Assembly (NCBI RefSeq): GCF_001280085.1
Contig: NZ_LGED01000198.1
Span: forward strand, 1 to 64,000
Direction of reading: 5' to 3'
Source of the DNA: Saccharothrix sp. NRRL B-16348
GTDB taxonomy: Bacteria > Actinomycetota > Actinomycetes > Mycobacteriales > Pseudonocardiaceae
Length of the DNA stretch: 64,000 bases
Below, in pieces: positions 32,881-40,955 of the stretch (position 1 is the stretch's first letter; every line of letters starts with the position of its first letter). The position numbers and the translations under genes are program-made. Under the pieces are notes generated by a model that saw nothing but the letters and a program-made list of their open reading frames with translations, was not told the origin of the DNA and made no database searches.

Positions 32881-34473
32881 CTACAGCAAACCGACAGGAG
32901 CCGGATCGGGGGACACTCGACCAGGAGGTCGCAGGGACTCCGACGGAACTGCGCGCTCCGCCTCAAGAGCCGCATCGGTCAGGCGGCCGTCCTTGAGATA
33001 GCCGACGACGAGCCGCATGCGCAGTTGGTGTTCGGCCGCGACGTTGCCCGCCGCACGTGCCGCGCGCACCCCTGCCTCGTGGACGGCGATCCAGTCCGGC
33101 ACATCTTGCCGGTGTGGGAAGAATCCCCACATCACCTCGACCAACTGCCAGGCGAGGTCGTGCCACCCGTGGTCTGCGGCCGTGCGGACCACCGGAACGA
33201 GGTTGCCCCGTTCGGCCTCCAACCAGTCCAACGCCCGGTGGGCTTGGCCGAACGCGGCGGTGGCCGGCTGGTAACGGAGGTCGAAGCGCGGCCGGTCGGG
33301 CGCCACGGCCAGATCGGCGGCCACCGCGCATTCGAGGTACCACTCGGTCACGCGCAGCACCGCGGCGCACAGGTCGTCGGGCGGATCGCGCCGGGCGTGC
33401 TCGCGCGCGTGGGCGCGAACCAAGTCGTGATAGCGGAAGCGCTCTTCACCCACTCCGCCGAGGAGGTTCCTCTCCACCAAGGCGGACAGGATCTCCTCGA
33501 CGTGCGCCAGGGGTTCGTCCACGAGCACCGCCGCGGCTTCGGCTCCGAACGACTCACCCGGGTGCAGAGCGCACAGGCGGTAGACCTTGGCGTGCGACGG
33601 CGGCAACTCCAGGTACGACGAGTCGAACACCGCTCCGACCGACACGCCGTCCCACAACGCCAGGGTCCCCAGCAGGTCGTCGCGCAGGGCGGCGACCTCC
33701 TTCGACAGCGCTCGCGCCGGCTTGGTCGACAGGCGGGCGCCCACGACGGACAGCGCGATCGGCAGGCCCGCGCAAAGGCGGGCCAGTTCCCGGGCCGCTT
33801 CGGGCTCCGACGTGACACGCGGACCGAGCGCGCGCTCGAGAAGTTCGACGGAGGTGCTCTCGTCGAACTCGCCTACCTGAACGAACCGTGCGCCATCGAC
33901 CGCGAGACCGCTCAGCCGCCACCGGCTGGTGACGACGACCGCGCTGCCCGGCGATGTCGGCAGGAGCGGGCGGACCTGCGCCGCGGAGACCGCGTTGTCC
34001 AGCAGGACCGAGATCGAGCGGTCGGCGGTGAGGGAGCGGAAAGCGGCCTGCCTGCGCTGGAGCCCCGCCGGGATCGCGGCGGCCGGCACGCCCAACCCCG
34101 ACAGGAACCACTCGAGCACCTCCTCCGGCGTCACGGGACCGTCACCGCCATCGAGGTCGAGGTCGGCGTAGAGCTGGCCGTCCGGGAACCTCGGCCGGAC
34201 GCCGTGCAGCCACCGCAGGGCCAGCGATGTCTTGCCCACTCCGCCCGGACCGCCCACCACGACGACCAGCGGGTGCCCTTCATCCTTGGAGAGCCACTCG
34301 TCCAGTTCGGCCAGTTCACGCATCCGGCCGGTGAAGAACCTCTGGGACGGCGGCAGCTGGTGCGGCAGGGGTGGTTCCGCGTGCCGATGGAAGTGGACCT
34401 GACCGACGCTGTCCGCTTGAACCACGGCTCCGTGGGCAGTGCCAGTCACCACGTTGTTCCTGCCTTGCGGCAC
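32881..34473 (-). CDS. NB-ARC STAND ATPase with N-terminal amyloid-like signalling motif, short C-terminus
   Basis: The 530-aa protein begins with NNVVTGTAHGAVVQADSVGQ followed by VHFH (residues 6-29), a Gly/Val/Gln motif like the RHIM/PP-related amyloid motifs at the N-termini of actinobacterial NB-ARC proteins. The NB-ARC domain follows: P-loop GGPGGVGKTS (74-83), Walker B SISVLLDN (153-160), VVTSRWRLSGL (180-190), GLPIAL (236-241) and an MHD-like YHDLVRAHA (~349-357). Helical, TPR-like repeats start near 400 but stop after about 100 residues with a Pro-rich tail, shorter than family members with full TPR arrays. The start is GTG behind GGAG. The partner effector with a matching motif is not adjacent. 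Confidence 0.85.
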   Translation of the reverse strand: MPQGRNNVVTGTAHGAVVQADSVGQVHFHRHAEPPLPHQLPPSQRFFTGRMRELAELDEWLSKDEGHPLVVVVGGPGGVGKTSLALRWLHGVRPRFPDGQLYADLDLDGGDGPVTPEEVLEWFLSGLGVPAAAIPAGLQRRQAAFRSLTADRSISVLLDNAVSAAQVRPLLPTSPGSAVVVTSRWRLSGLAVDGARFVQVGEFDESTSVELLERALGPRVTSEPEAARELARLCAGLPIALSVVGARLSTKPARALSKEVAALRDDLLGTLALWDGVSVGAVFDSSYLELPPSHAKVYRLCALHPGESFGAEAAAVLVDEPLAHVEEILSALVERNLLGGVGEERFRYHDLVRAHAREHARRDPPDDLCAAVLRVTEWYLECAVAADLAVAPDRPRFDLRYQPATAAFGQAHRALDWLEAERGNLVPVVRTAADHGWHDLAWQLVEVMWGFFPHRQDVPDWIAVHEAGVRAARAAGNVAAEHQLRMRLVVGYLKDGRLTDAALEAERAVPSESLRPPGRVSPDPAPVGLL

Positions 34474-34742
34474 GTGCGCTCCTCACCTCGTACGCAACGT
34501 GGCTCGAGTGTCACAGAAATGGCGCGAATCTCAGTGGCGCGAGCGGGTGGAACGGGCAGTCATGGGACTGCTGGTCAAAGGCGGCCCCTCCTGGAGCGGA
34601 AGGTTAGGGGTCGGTTCAGATAACGAACGGGTAACGGTCAGGTCGCGGACTGGGTGCGGTACGTATGCCACTGTGTCCACCGCCCACCGGCGGTCGGGGT
34701 TCAACGCACACATGCGCGTACCTACGACGAGGTGACACATCC

Positions 34743-36155
34743 ATGACGCGAAACCAGGGGCGGCACCGCTTCTCCCGGCGCACGAAGCTGACTGCCGGCG
34801 TGACCGGGTTGGCGCTCACGATCGGCCTGGCCGTCGCGATCAGCACCACCGGCGATCAGGGCACCGCCCAGGCTGACGGGGCCGACATCTCCCAGTTCGT
34901 CGACATCACGAAGCAGCAGCGCAACGTGAAGGCGCCCCAGCCGCAACGGGGCGCGAGCACCGGCACGTTCACCGTCGACTGCGGCCGCAACGAGAACGGC
35001 CACTTCAACCCGGACAACTTCATCGCGCAGCCGGGTGTCCGCAACGGCGCCGAGCACCTGCACGACTACGTGGGCAACGTGTCCACCGACGCCGACTCGA
35101 CCGACGAGAGCCTGCTGGAAGCCGACACCACCTGCAAGAACGGCGACAAGTCGGCCTACTTCTGGCCGGTGATCCGGATCGACCGCGAGAACGAGGACGA
35201 CGAGCCGGGCGAGCCGGCGGGCGCCGAGGTCGAGTGCCCGGACGTGCAGCGGAAGCTGCGCAACGTGCCGCGCCAGGCCAAGGCCGAGGTGGACCGCAAC
35301 CTCCAGGCGATGAAGGACCAGATCGCCGAGGCCAACCAGAAGCTGAAGGCGGCGGCGAACGTCGACGACCCGAACTTCGTCAACAACGCCGTCCTCGGGC
35401 CGTTGCGGGACAAGCGGACCGCGGCGATCGACCGCATCGCCATCGCCATCGACCGGGTCGCCGAACGGCCGCGCGGGCTCAAGAGGCTCGCGCCGTGCAC
35501 GGTGAAGGACGGCGACGCCAACGACGCCCAGGTCGCCGAAGCCGCCCAGGAAGCCGAGGCGGACGCGCCAGAGAAGGGTGACGGCAAGAGCGCCAGCGAC
35601 GAGAACGAGCTGCCCGGCAACGAGGGCGAGATCCAGCGCCCGGAGGTCGTGGACATCACCTTCCGCGGCAGCCCCGCCGGCAAGGTCGAGGCGATGCCGC
35701 AGTTCCTCCGCGTCCTCTACGGCGACGCCAAGGTCTCCACGAACGGCCCGAAGAACGCCCGCAAGTCGTGGACCTGCACCGGTTTCGAGGACAAGGTGCT
35801 GATGGACAAGTACCCGATCTGCCCGGAGGGCAGCAAGGTCAAGCGCGTCCACGACTTCGCCAGCTGCTGGGACGGCAAGAACACCGATAGCGCCAACCAC
35901 CGCGACCACATCGTCTACCCGAACGAGAACGGCAAGTGCCCGCGCGGCTTCAAGGCCGTGCCGCAGCTGCGGATCAGCTTGACGTACAACATCCCGCGTG
36001 ACGTCCAGGTCGCCGGGCAGTACGCGGTCGACGCCTTCCCGCAGGAGGAGCACAACCCGTTCTCCGACCACGACGACTTCGCGAACGTGATGTCCGAGGA
36101 GATCATGAACCGACTGGTCCAGTGCGTGAACTCCGGCCGCCGGTGCAAGGAGTGA
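34743..36155 (+). CDS. Secreted DUF1996 protein with coiled-coil insertion
   Basis: The 470-aa precursor has a Tat/Sec-like N-terminus (RRTKLTAGVTGLALTIGLAV). The DUF1996 halves read FTVDCGRNENGHFNPDNFIA, GAEHLHDYVGN with paired His, SAYFWPVIRI, and after an insertion VVDITFRGSPAGKVEAMPQF and DFASCWDGKNTDSANHRDHI. The insertion (~165-305) is a charged helical segment (KAEVDRNLQAMKDQIAEANQ) followed by an Ala/Glu/Asp-rich stretch. DUF1996 proteins are secreted in fungi and actinomycetes; their activity is unknown. The Imm1-like gene follows after 2 bp, implying co-transcription. Confidence 0.88.
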   Translation: MTRNQGRHRFSRRTKLTAGVTGLALTIGLAVAISTTGDQGTAQADGADISQFVDITKQQRNVKAPQPQRGASTGTFTVDCGRNENGHFNPDNFIAQPGVRNGAEHLHDYVGNVSTDADSTDESLLEADTTCKNGDKSAYFWPVIRIDRENEDDEPGEPAGAEVECPDVQRKLRNVPRQAKAEVDRNLQAMKDQIAEANQKLKAAANVDDPNFVNNAVLGPLRDKRTAAIDRIAIAIDRVAERPRGLKRLAPCTVKDGDANDAQVAEAAQEAEADAPEKGDGKSASDENELPGNEGEIQRPEVVDITFRGSPAGKVEAMPQFLRVLYGDAKVSTNGPKNARKSWTCTGFEDKVLMDKYPICPEGSKVKRVHDFASCWDGKNTDSANHRDHIVYPNENGKCPRGFKAVPQLRISLTYNIPRDVQVAGQYAVDAFPQEEHNPFSDHDDFANVMSEEIMNRLVQCVNSGRRCKE

Positions 36156-36157
36156 CG

Positions 36158-36511
36158 ATGATCCAGGCCAACTTCGCGTCCGGTGTGGACGAACTGCGCG
36201 CCACGGACGACGTGCGCCGCCTGCTCGACCGCCTCACGGTGGCCAGGGAAGCCACCCTCGTGCACGGTGACTGCCCGGACCACCGCGTGTGGGTCGGCGT
36301 GCGCGGTGACCGCGGGGCGATGCTGTTCACCGACGTGATCACCGGCTCGTGGGCCAGCCTCGGCGAGGGCCCGCGCCAACGCCCCCGGTACGCCGGGGTC
36401 GACTTCCCCACCCACTGCGAGATCCCGGTCGCCGACCTCGCCGTCGCGATCGAGGAGTTCCTCGCCACCGGACAGCGCCCGACGCTCGTCCCGTGGCAGC
36501 AGGTGAGGTGA
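36158..36511 (+). CDS. Imm1-family immunity-like protein
   Basis: The 117-aa protein has the Imm1-like pattern: an N-terminal helix, VWVGVRGDRGAMLFTDVITG, a Tyr/Gly segment and the C-terminal CEIPVADLAVAIEEFLATGQ RPTLVPWQ block (split here for length). Imm1 proteins neutralise deaminase-type toxins in polymorphic toxin systems, although many actinomycete copies are orphan. The only upstream partner is the secreted DUF1996 protein; no deaminase domain is seen nearby. Transcription ends at a strong hairpin 10 bp downstream. Confidence 0.7.
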   Translation: MIQANFASGVDELRATDDVRRLLDRLTVAREATLVHGDCPDHRVWVGVRGDRGAMLFTDVITGSWASLGEGPRQRPRYAGVDFPTHCEIPVADLAVAIEEFLATGQRPTLVPWQQVR

Positions 36512-36520
36512 GGAGGACGT

Positions 36521-36554
36521 CATCCCCGACCCGCGCGGCGGCGGGTCGGGGATG
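36521..36554. terminator. Strong bidirectional terminator hairpin
   Basis: CATCCCCGACCCGC (36521-36534) pairs perfectly over 14 bp with GCGGGTCGGGGATG (36541-36554) across a 6-nt loop GCGGCG. It lies between the convergent Imm1-like and PucR genes. Confidence 0.8.
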
Positions 36555-36574
36555 GCGCTCGTCCGGGACCGGGT

Positions 36575-38053
36575 TCAGCCGGCTTGCAGGGCCAGGTACA
36601 GGTCCACCCGTTCGGTGAAGTCCGACAGGTCCACGCCGAGCAGGTCCTCGACCCGCCCGATCCGGTACCGCAGGGTGTTCACGTGGACGTGCAGGCGCGC
36701 GGCGGCGGTGGTCCACGAGCCGGAGCAGTCCAGGAACACCCGGAGCGTGCCCACGAGGTCCGAGCCGTGCTCGGCGTCGTAGTCCAGCACCGGGCCGAGG
36801 AGCCGGCGGCGCAGCGAGCGGCGCAGTTCCTCGGGCACGCCGGCCAGCAGCAGTTGGTGCAGGGCGATCTCCTCCCCCGCCACCACGCACGTCCGCCCGG
36901 TCCGCCGTTCACCCAGCCGCCGGGCGTGCGACGCCTCCTCCGCCGCGCCGCGCAGCCCCGTGTGCCCCACCGGTGACGAGATCCCGACCAGCACCCTGGT
37001 CGAGCGCAAACCCGGTTCCAGCGTCCGCAACGCCGACCGCACGCCTTCCGTCCACGGCCCGGACGGCACCAGCGCGTACACCTCCGCGCCGACGGCGGAC
37101 ACCAGGAACGCCGACGTCACGGACGCCAGCACCTCGCCCACCAGCGCGACGGCCTGCTCCACCTGCCCGTCCGAGACCGACGCGGCCAGCACCCGCAGCG
37201 GCGCGTCCGGGTCCCACCCGACCGCCGCGATCCGCACGGCGAGGTCGCCGCCCGCGAACACCTGCCGCAGCAACGGCCCGGCCGCGCGGTTCTCGATCTC
37301 CCGCCCCTGCACGACCCGCGCTCGCTCCACGCCGACCAGGCTGGCCAGTTCGGCGGCCACCTCGTCCTGCGTGCGGTCGCCGGAGACCACGAGGATCCAC
37401 GACGTCAGCCGCGAACCACCGCGCGCGGACACCGGCAGCAACGTCGTGCCGCGCACCACCCTGGGCAGCCGGTCGGCCAGCAGGAACTCCCGCACGAGCG
37501 CCGCCGCCTCCGGCAGCTCCGGCCCGGCGACGACGTGACCGGTGCACGACAGCACCCAGCACGGCGCGTCCAGTTCCGCCGCGCCGGCCGCCACCAGCTC
37601 GGACAACCCGCCGCCGTCGGCGACCACGGTCAGCAGGCGCCGGTGCCTGCCGAGCTGCGCGCCCGCGTCGCCCACCCGTTCGGCCGCCAGCTCCGACACC
37701 ACCCGTTCGGTGATGGCCGCGAACGACAGGTCGACCGGCACCTCCAGCAGCGGCACGCCGTGCCGTTCGCACGCCTCGACCAGCGCCTCGGGCAATTCGC
37801 CCGCTTCGGGCGAGCTGGCCGCCAGCGCGGCGACTCCCGCCGCCGCCAAGGAAGCGACAAACTTTTCACAATCGGCGGCCGTCCGATGCCACAACAGGCC
37901 GGAGAGCACCAGCTCGCCACCGGACAGGTAACGGGCCGGATCGGGCAGCTCGGTGCCGTAGAGCCTGGTCACGGGCCTGTCCAGGGACTCGGCGCCGCCG
38001 ACGAGGCGAAGTCGGAGTTCCGGCATCCCGAGCAGGCTCCGAACCAGCAACAC
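36575..38053 (-). CDS. pucR: PucR-family transcriptional regulator of purine catabolism
   Basis: The 492-aa protein has the PucR N-terminal domain (VTRLYGTELPDPARYLSGGE, LVLSGLLWH, ACERHGVPLLEVPVDLSFAA), a GGDEF-like central region and the C-terminal PucR HTH_30 (LDCSGSWTTAAARLHVHVNT LRYRIGRVEDLLG, split). The GTG at 38053 follows GGAGGGG at 5-8 nt, which decides the start. It is divergent from the xanthine dehydrogenase operon and should activate it when purines or their breakdown products accumulate. Confidence 0.92.
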   Translation of the reverse strand: MLLVRSLLGMPELRLRLVGGAESLDRPVTRLYGTELPDPARYLSGGELVLSGLLWHRTAADCEKFVASLAAAGVAALAASSPEAGELPEALVEACERHGVPLLEVPVDLSFAAITERVVSELAAERVGDAGAQLGRHRRLLTVVADGGGLSELVAAGAAELDAPCWVLSCTGHVVAGPELPEAAALVREFLLADRLPRVVRGTTLLPVSARGGSRLTSWILVVSGDRTQDEVAAELASLVGVERARVVQGREIENRAAGPLLRQVFAGGDLAVRIAAVGWDPDAPLRVLAASVSDGQVEQAVALVGEVLASVTSAFLVSAVGAEVYALVPSGPWTEGVRSALRTLEPGLRSTRVLVGISSPVGHTGLRGAAEEASHARRLGERRTGRTCVVAGEEIALHQLLLAGVPEELRRSLRRRLLGPVLDYDAEHGSDLVGTLRVFLDCSGSWTTAAARLHVHVNTLRYRIGRVEDLLGVDLSDFTERVDLYLALQAG

Positions 38054-38101
38054 GGGCGCCCCCTCCACGTCATCTCGCCGGTTTACCTTCGTCCGATCGT
38101 G

Positions 38102-38199
38102 TTTGTAGGAAAGCACAAATCCACCCGACGTAGGAGCCTGGGATTCATGCGCACCGCCGTAGCCGATCACCGTCCCGGGTCTGTGTACTGGCTCACACA
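38102..38199. promoter_or_regulatory. Twin 18-bp palindromes in the pucR-xdh divergent promoter
   Basis: TTTGTAGGAAAGCACAAA (38102-38119) and TGTGTACTGGCTCACACA (38182-38199) share the frame TnTGTA-N6-CACAnA and have centres exactly 80 bp apart. Each is a 5-bp inverted repeat with 8-bp spacing. Position between the PucR gene and its probable target operon makes them candidate PucR sites. Confidence 0.6.
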
Positions 38200-38227
38200 C
38201 CGCGCACTCCACCCAGCGAGGTAGCTG

Positions 38228-39115
38228 ATGGATTTCCTCCGCCCCGACACCCTCGCCGAGGCGCTGGCACTCAAGGCCCAGCGCCCGGACGCCGTGCCCA
38301 TCGCCGGCGGCACGGACGTGATGGTGGAGCTGAACTTCGACCACCGCCGCCCGGCCGCCCTGCTCGACCTGACCCGGATCGCCGAACTCCGCTCCTGGGA
38401 CTCCGCCGGCGGCAACGGCGACGGCGGCACGGTGCGCATCGGCTCCGGCGTCCCGTACACGCGGATCATCGACGAACTGGGCGACCGCCTGCCCGGGCTC
38501 GCGATGGCGTCCCGCACGGTCGGTTCGCCGCAGATCCGCAACCGGGGCACGGTCGGCGGCAACCTCGGCGCCGCGTCACCCGCCGGCGACACGCACCCCG
38601 TGCTGCTCGCCGGGGACGCCACCGTGGAGGCCGCGTCCACCAGGGGCACCCGGCTGATCCCGGCCACCGAGTTCTACCTGGGCGTGAAGCGGCACGCGCT
38701 GGAGCCGGACGAGCTGATCACGGCGGTCCACGTGCCGGTCACGCGGGCGCCGCAGCAGTTCGCCAAGGTCGGCACGCGCAACGCCATGGTGATCGCGGTG
38801 TGCTCGTTCGCCGTCGCCCTGCACCCGGCGCGGCAGCGGGTCGGTGCGGCGGTCGGCAGCGCCGCGCCCACCCCGCGCCGGGCGTCGGCGGCCGAGGAGT
38901 TCCTGTCCGCCGAGCTGACCTCCGCCAACCAGTGGGAGTCGCCGAAACCGTTGCTGGACTCGGTGAAGCGGCGGTTCGGGGAACTCGTGGCGGAGGCCGC
39001 GAACCCCATCGACGACGTGCGCGGCTCGGCCGCGTACCGCAAGCACGCCCTCTCCGTGCTGGCCCGCCGCACGCTCGACTGGGCCTGGCGCGACTACTCC
39101 GAGAAGGTGACCTGA
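38228..39115 (+). CDS. xdhB: Xanthine dehydrogenase FAD-binding subunit
   Basis: The 295-aa protein is the CoxM/XdhB type: FAD-binding PIAGGTDVMVELNF and the second FAD loop NRGTVGGNLGAASPAGD, with the C-terminal CO-dehydrogenase flavoprotein domain (FAKVGTRNAMVIAVCSFAVA). It passes electrons from the iron-sulfur subunit to NAD+. It is first in the operon, separated by 2 bp from the 2Fe-2S subunit gene. Confidence 0.93.
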   Translation: MDFLRPDTLAEALALKAQRPDAVPIAGGTDVMVELNFDHRRPAALLDLTRIAELRSWDSAGGNGDGGTVRIGSGVPYTRIIDELGDRLPGLAMASRTVGSPQIRNRGTVGGNLGAASPAGDTHPVLLAGDATVEAASTRGTRLIPATEFYLGVKRHALEPDELITAVHVPVTRAPQQFAKVGTRNAMVIAVCSFAVALHPARQRVGAAVGSAAPTPRRASAAEEFLSAELTSANQWESPKPLLDSVKRRFGELVAEAANPIDDVRGSAAYRKHALSVLARRTLDWAWRDYSEKVT

Positions 39116-39117
39116 CC

Positions 39118-39603
39118 ATGCGCGTGAACGTGACGGTGAACGGCGAGCCGAGGCAGGCCGACGACGTGTGGGAGGGCGAGAGCCTGCTGTTCCTGCTGCG
39201 CGAGCGGCTGGGTCTGCCCGGTTCGAAGAACGCGTGCGAGCAGGGCGAGTGCGGCTCGTGCACGGTGTACCTGGACGACACGCCGGTGTGCTCCTGCCTG
39301 GTGGCCGCGGGCCAGGTGCAGGACCGCGAGGTGCGGACGGTGGAGGGCCTCGCCGACGGCGATCGGCTCGACCCGGTGCAGGAGGCGTTCGTGGAGGCGG
39401 GCGCGGTGCAGTGCGGGTTCTGCACGCCCGGACTCGTGGTCGCCGCGCACGACCTGCTCGACCGGGTGCCGCGGCCGAGCGACCCGGAGATCCGCGAGGC
39501 GCTGGCCGGGAACCTGTGCCGCTGCACGGGGTACGAGAAGATCCTGGACGCCGTGCGCCTGGCCGCGACCCGCAAGGCCGACCCGGAGGCCGCGAGCCGA
39601 TGA
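39118..39603 (+). CDS. xdhC: Xanthine dehydrogenase 2Fe-2S subunit
   Basis: The 161-aa protein has the plant-type cluster CEQGECGSCTVYLDDTPVC and the second helical-domain cluster CGFCTPG ... NLCRCTGYEKI. It relays electrons from the molybdenum centre to FAD. Its stop overlaps the start of the deaminase gene (ATGA). The symbol follows the three-subunit E. coli naming and should not be confused with the XdhC-like maturation protein at 45552. Confidence 0.94.
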   Translation: MRVNVTVNGEPRQADDVWEGESLLFLLRERLGLPGSKNACEQGECGSCTVYLDDTPVCSCLVAAGQVQDREVRTVEGLADGDRLDPVQEAFVEAGAVQCGFCTPGLVVAAHDLLDRVPRPSDPEIREALAGNLCRCTGYEKILDAVRLAATRKADPEAASR

Positions 39604-40955
39604 CGCCGACCATCCTCGACGGCGTCGCGGTGGCCACGGTGGACGCCGCGGGCACCGAGCACGCGTTCGGCCACGTGGTGATCGAGAACGGCCGGATCAC
39701 CGCGGTGGGCGCGGGTCAGGCGCCCAAGCCGACCGGGCCGCACACGTGGGTCGACGGCAGCGGCTGCCTGGTCACGCCTGGCCTCGTCAACACCCACCAC
39801 CACCTCTACCAGTGGGCCACCCGCGGTCTCGCCCAGGACGCCACGCTGTTCGAGTGGCTGACCACGCTGTACCCGGTGTGGCGCGGCCTGGACGCCGAGA
39901 TCACGCACGCGGCGGCGTCCGCCGGGCTGGCGAGGCTCGCGACCACCGGGTGCACCACCGCCGCCGACCACCACTACGTCTACCCGCGCGACGGCGGCGA
40001 CCAGTTCGCCGCGCTGGTCGAGGCGGGTAAGCGCGTCGGCCTCCGCCTGCACGCCATCCGCGGCTCGATGGACCGCGGCCGGTCGCACGGCGGCCTGCCG
40101 CCGGACAACCTGGTCGAGGACACCGAGGCCGCGCTCCTCGCCACCGAGCAGGCCGTGAACGACCACCACGACACGAGCCCGGACGCGTTGACCCGGGTGG
40201 CCGTCGGGCCGTGCTCGCCGTTCTCGGTCAGCGCCGAGCTGATGACCGGCGCGGCGGAACTGGCCCGCGCCAAGGGCGTCCGGCTGCACACCCACCTCGC
40301 CGAGACGGTGGACGAGGAGGACCAGTGCCAGGCCGAGTACGGCTGCACGCCCACCGAGTACGCCGAACGGCTCGGCTGGCTCGGCGACGACGTGTGGCTC
40401 GCGCACACCGTGCACCTGTCACCCGATGCGGTGAAGCGGTTGGGCGCGACCGGCACCGGCAGTGCCCACTGCCCCACCTCCAACGGTCGGCTCGGCACCG
40501 GCATCGCCCCGGTCCGCGACCTGCTCGACGCGGGCGCGCCGGTCGGCCTCGGCGTGGACGGCGCGGCGTCCAACGAGTCCGGCGGGATGGTCGAGGAGCT
40601 GCACCAGGCGCTGCTGCAGGCCAGGCACCGCGGCGGCCCCAAGGCGCTGGACGTTCGCCAGGCGTTGTGGCTGGGCACCATGGGCGGCGCGCGCTGCCTC
40701 GGGCGTGACGGGGAGATCGGCTCGATCGAACCGGGCAAGCTCGCCGACCTGGCCGTGTGGCGGCTCGACGGGCTCGACCACGCGGGCATCGACGACCCGG
40801 TGGCCGCCTTGGTGCTCGGACCGCTGCCGAAGCTGAAGCTCCTGCTGGTGGGCGGCCGGACCGTGGTGGACGACGGCGAACTGCGCACCGCCTCCGAAAC
40901 CGATCTCGCGCGCGACCTGCGCGCCGCCGCCGAGCGACTGAAGGGCACGCGATGA
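39600..40955 (+). CDS. 8-oxoguanine deaminase (amidohydrolase superfamily)
   Basis: The 451-aa protein has the metal and catalytic residues of the cytosine/guanine-deaminase-like amidohydrolases: VNTHHHLYQWATRG (HxH), VRLHTHLAET, VWLAHTVHLS and GVDGAASNESG. The NTHHHLYQ-x-TR variant is typical of 8-oxoguanine deaminases, which turn 8-oxoguanine into urate. Embedding between xanthine dehydrogenase subunit genes (ATGA overlaps on both sides) fits, since both routes end in urate. Atrazine chlorohydrolase-type proteins are close relatives. Confidence 0.87.
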   Translation: MTPTILDGVAVATVDAAGTEHAFGHVVIENGRITAVGAGQAPKPTGPHTWVDGSGCLVTPGLVNTHHHLYQWATRGLAQDATLFEWLTTLYPVWRGLDAEITHAAASAGLARLATTGCTTAADHHYVYPRDGGDQFAALVEAGKRVGLRLHAIRGSMDRGRSHGGLPPDNLVEDTEAALLATEQAVNDHHDTSPDALTRVAVGPCSPFSVSAELMTGAAELARAKGVRLHTHLAETVDEEDQCQAEYGCTPTEYAERLGWLGDDVWLAHTVHLSPDAVKRLGATGTGSAHCPTSNGRLGTGIAPVRDLLDAGAPVGLGVDGAASNESGGMVEELHQALLQARHRGGPKALDVRQALWLGTMGGARCLGRDGEIGSIEPGKLADLAVWRLDGLDHAGIDDPVAALVLGPLPKLKLLLVGGRTVVDDGELRTASETDLARDLRAAAERLKGTR

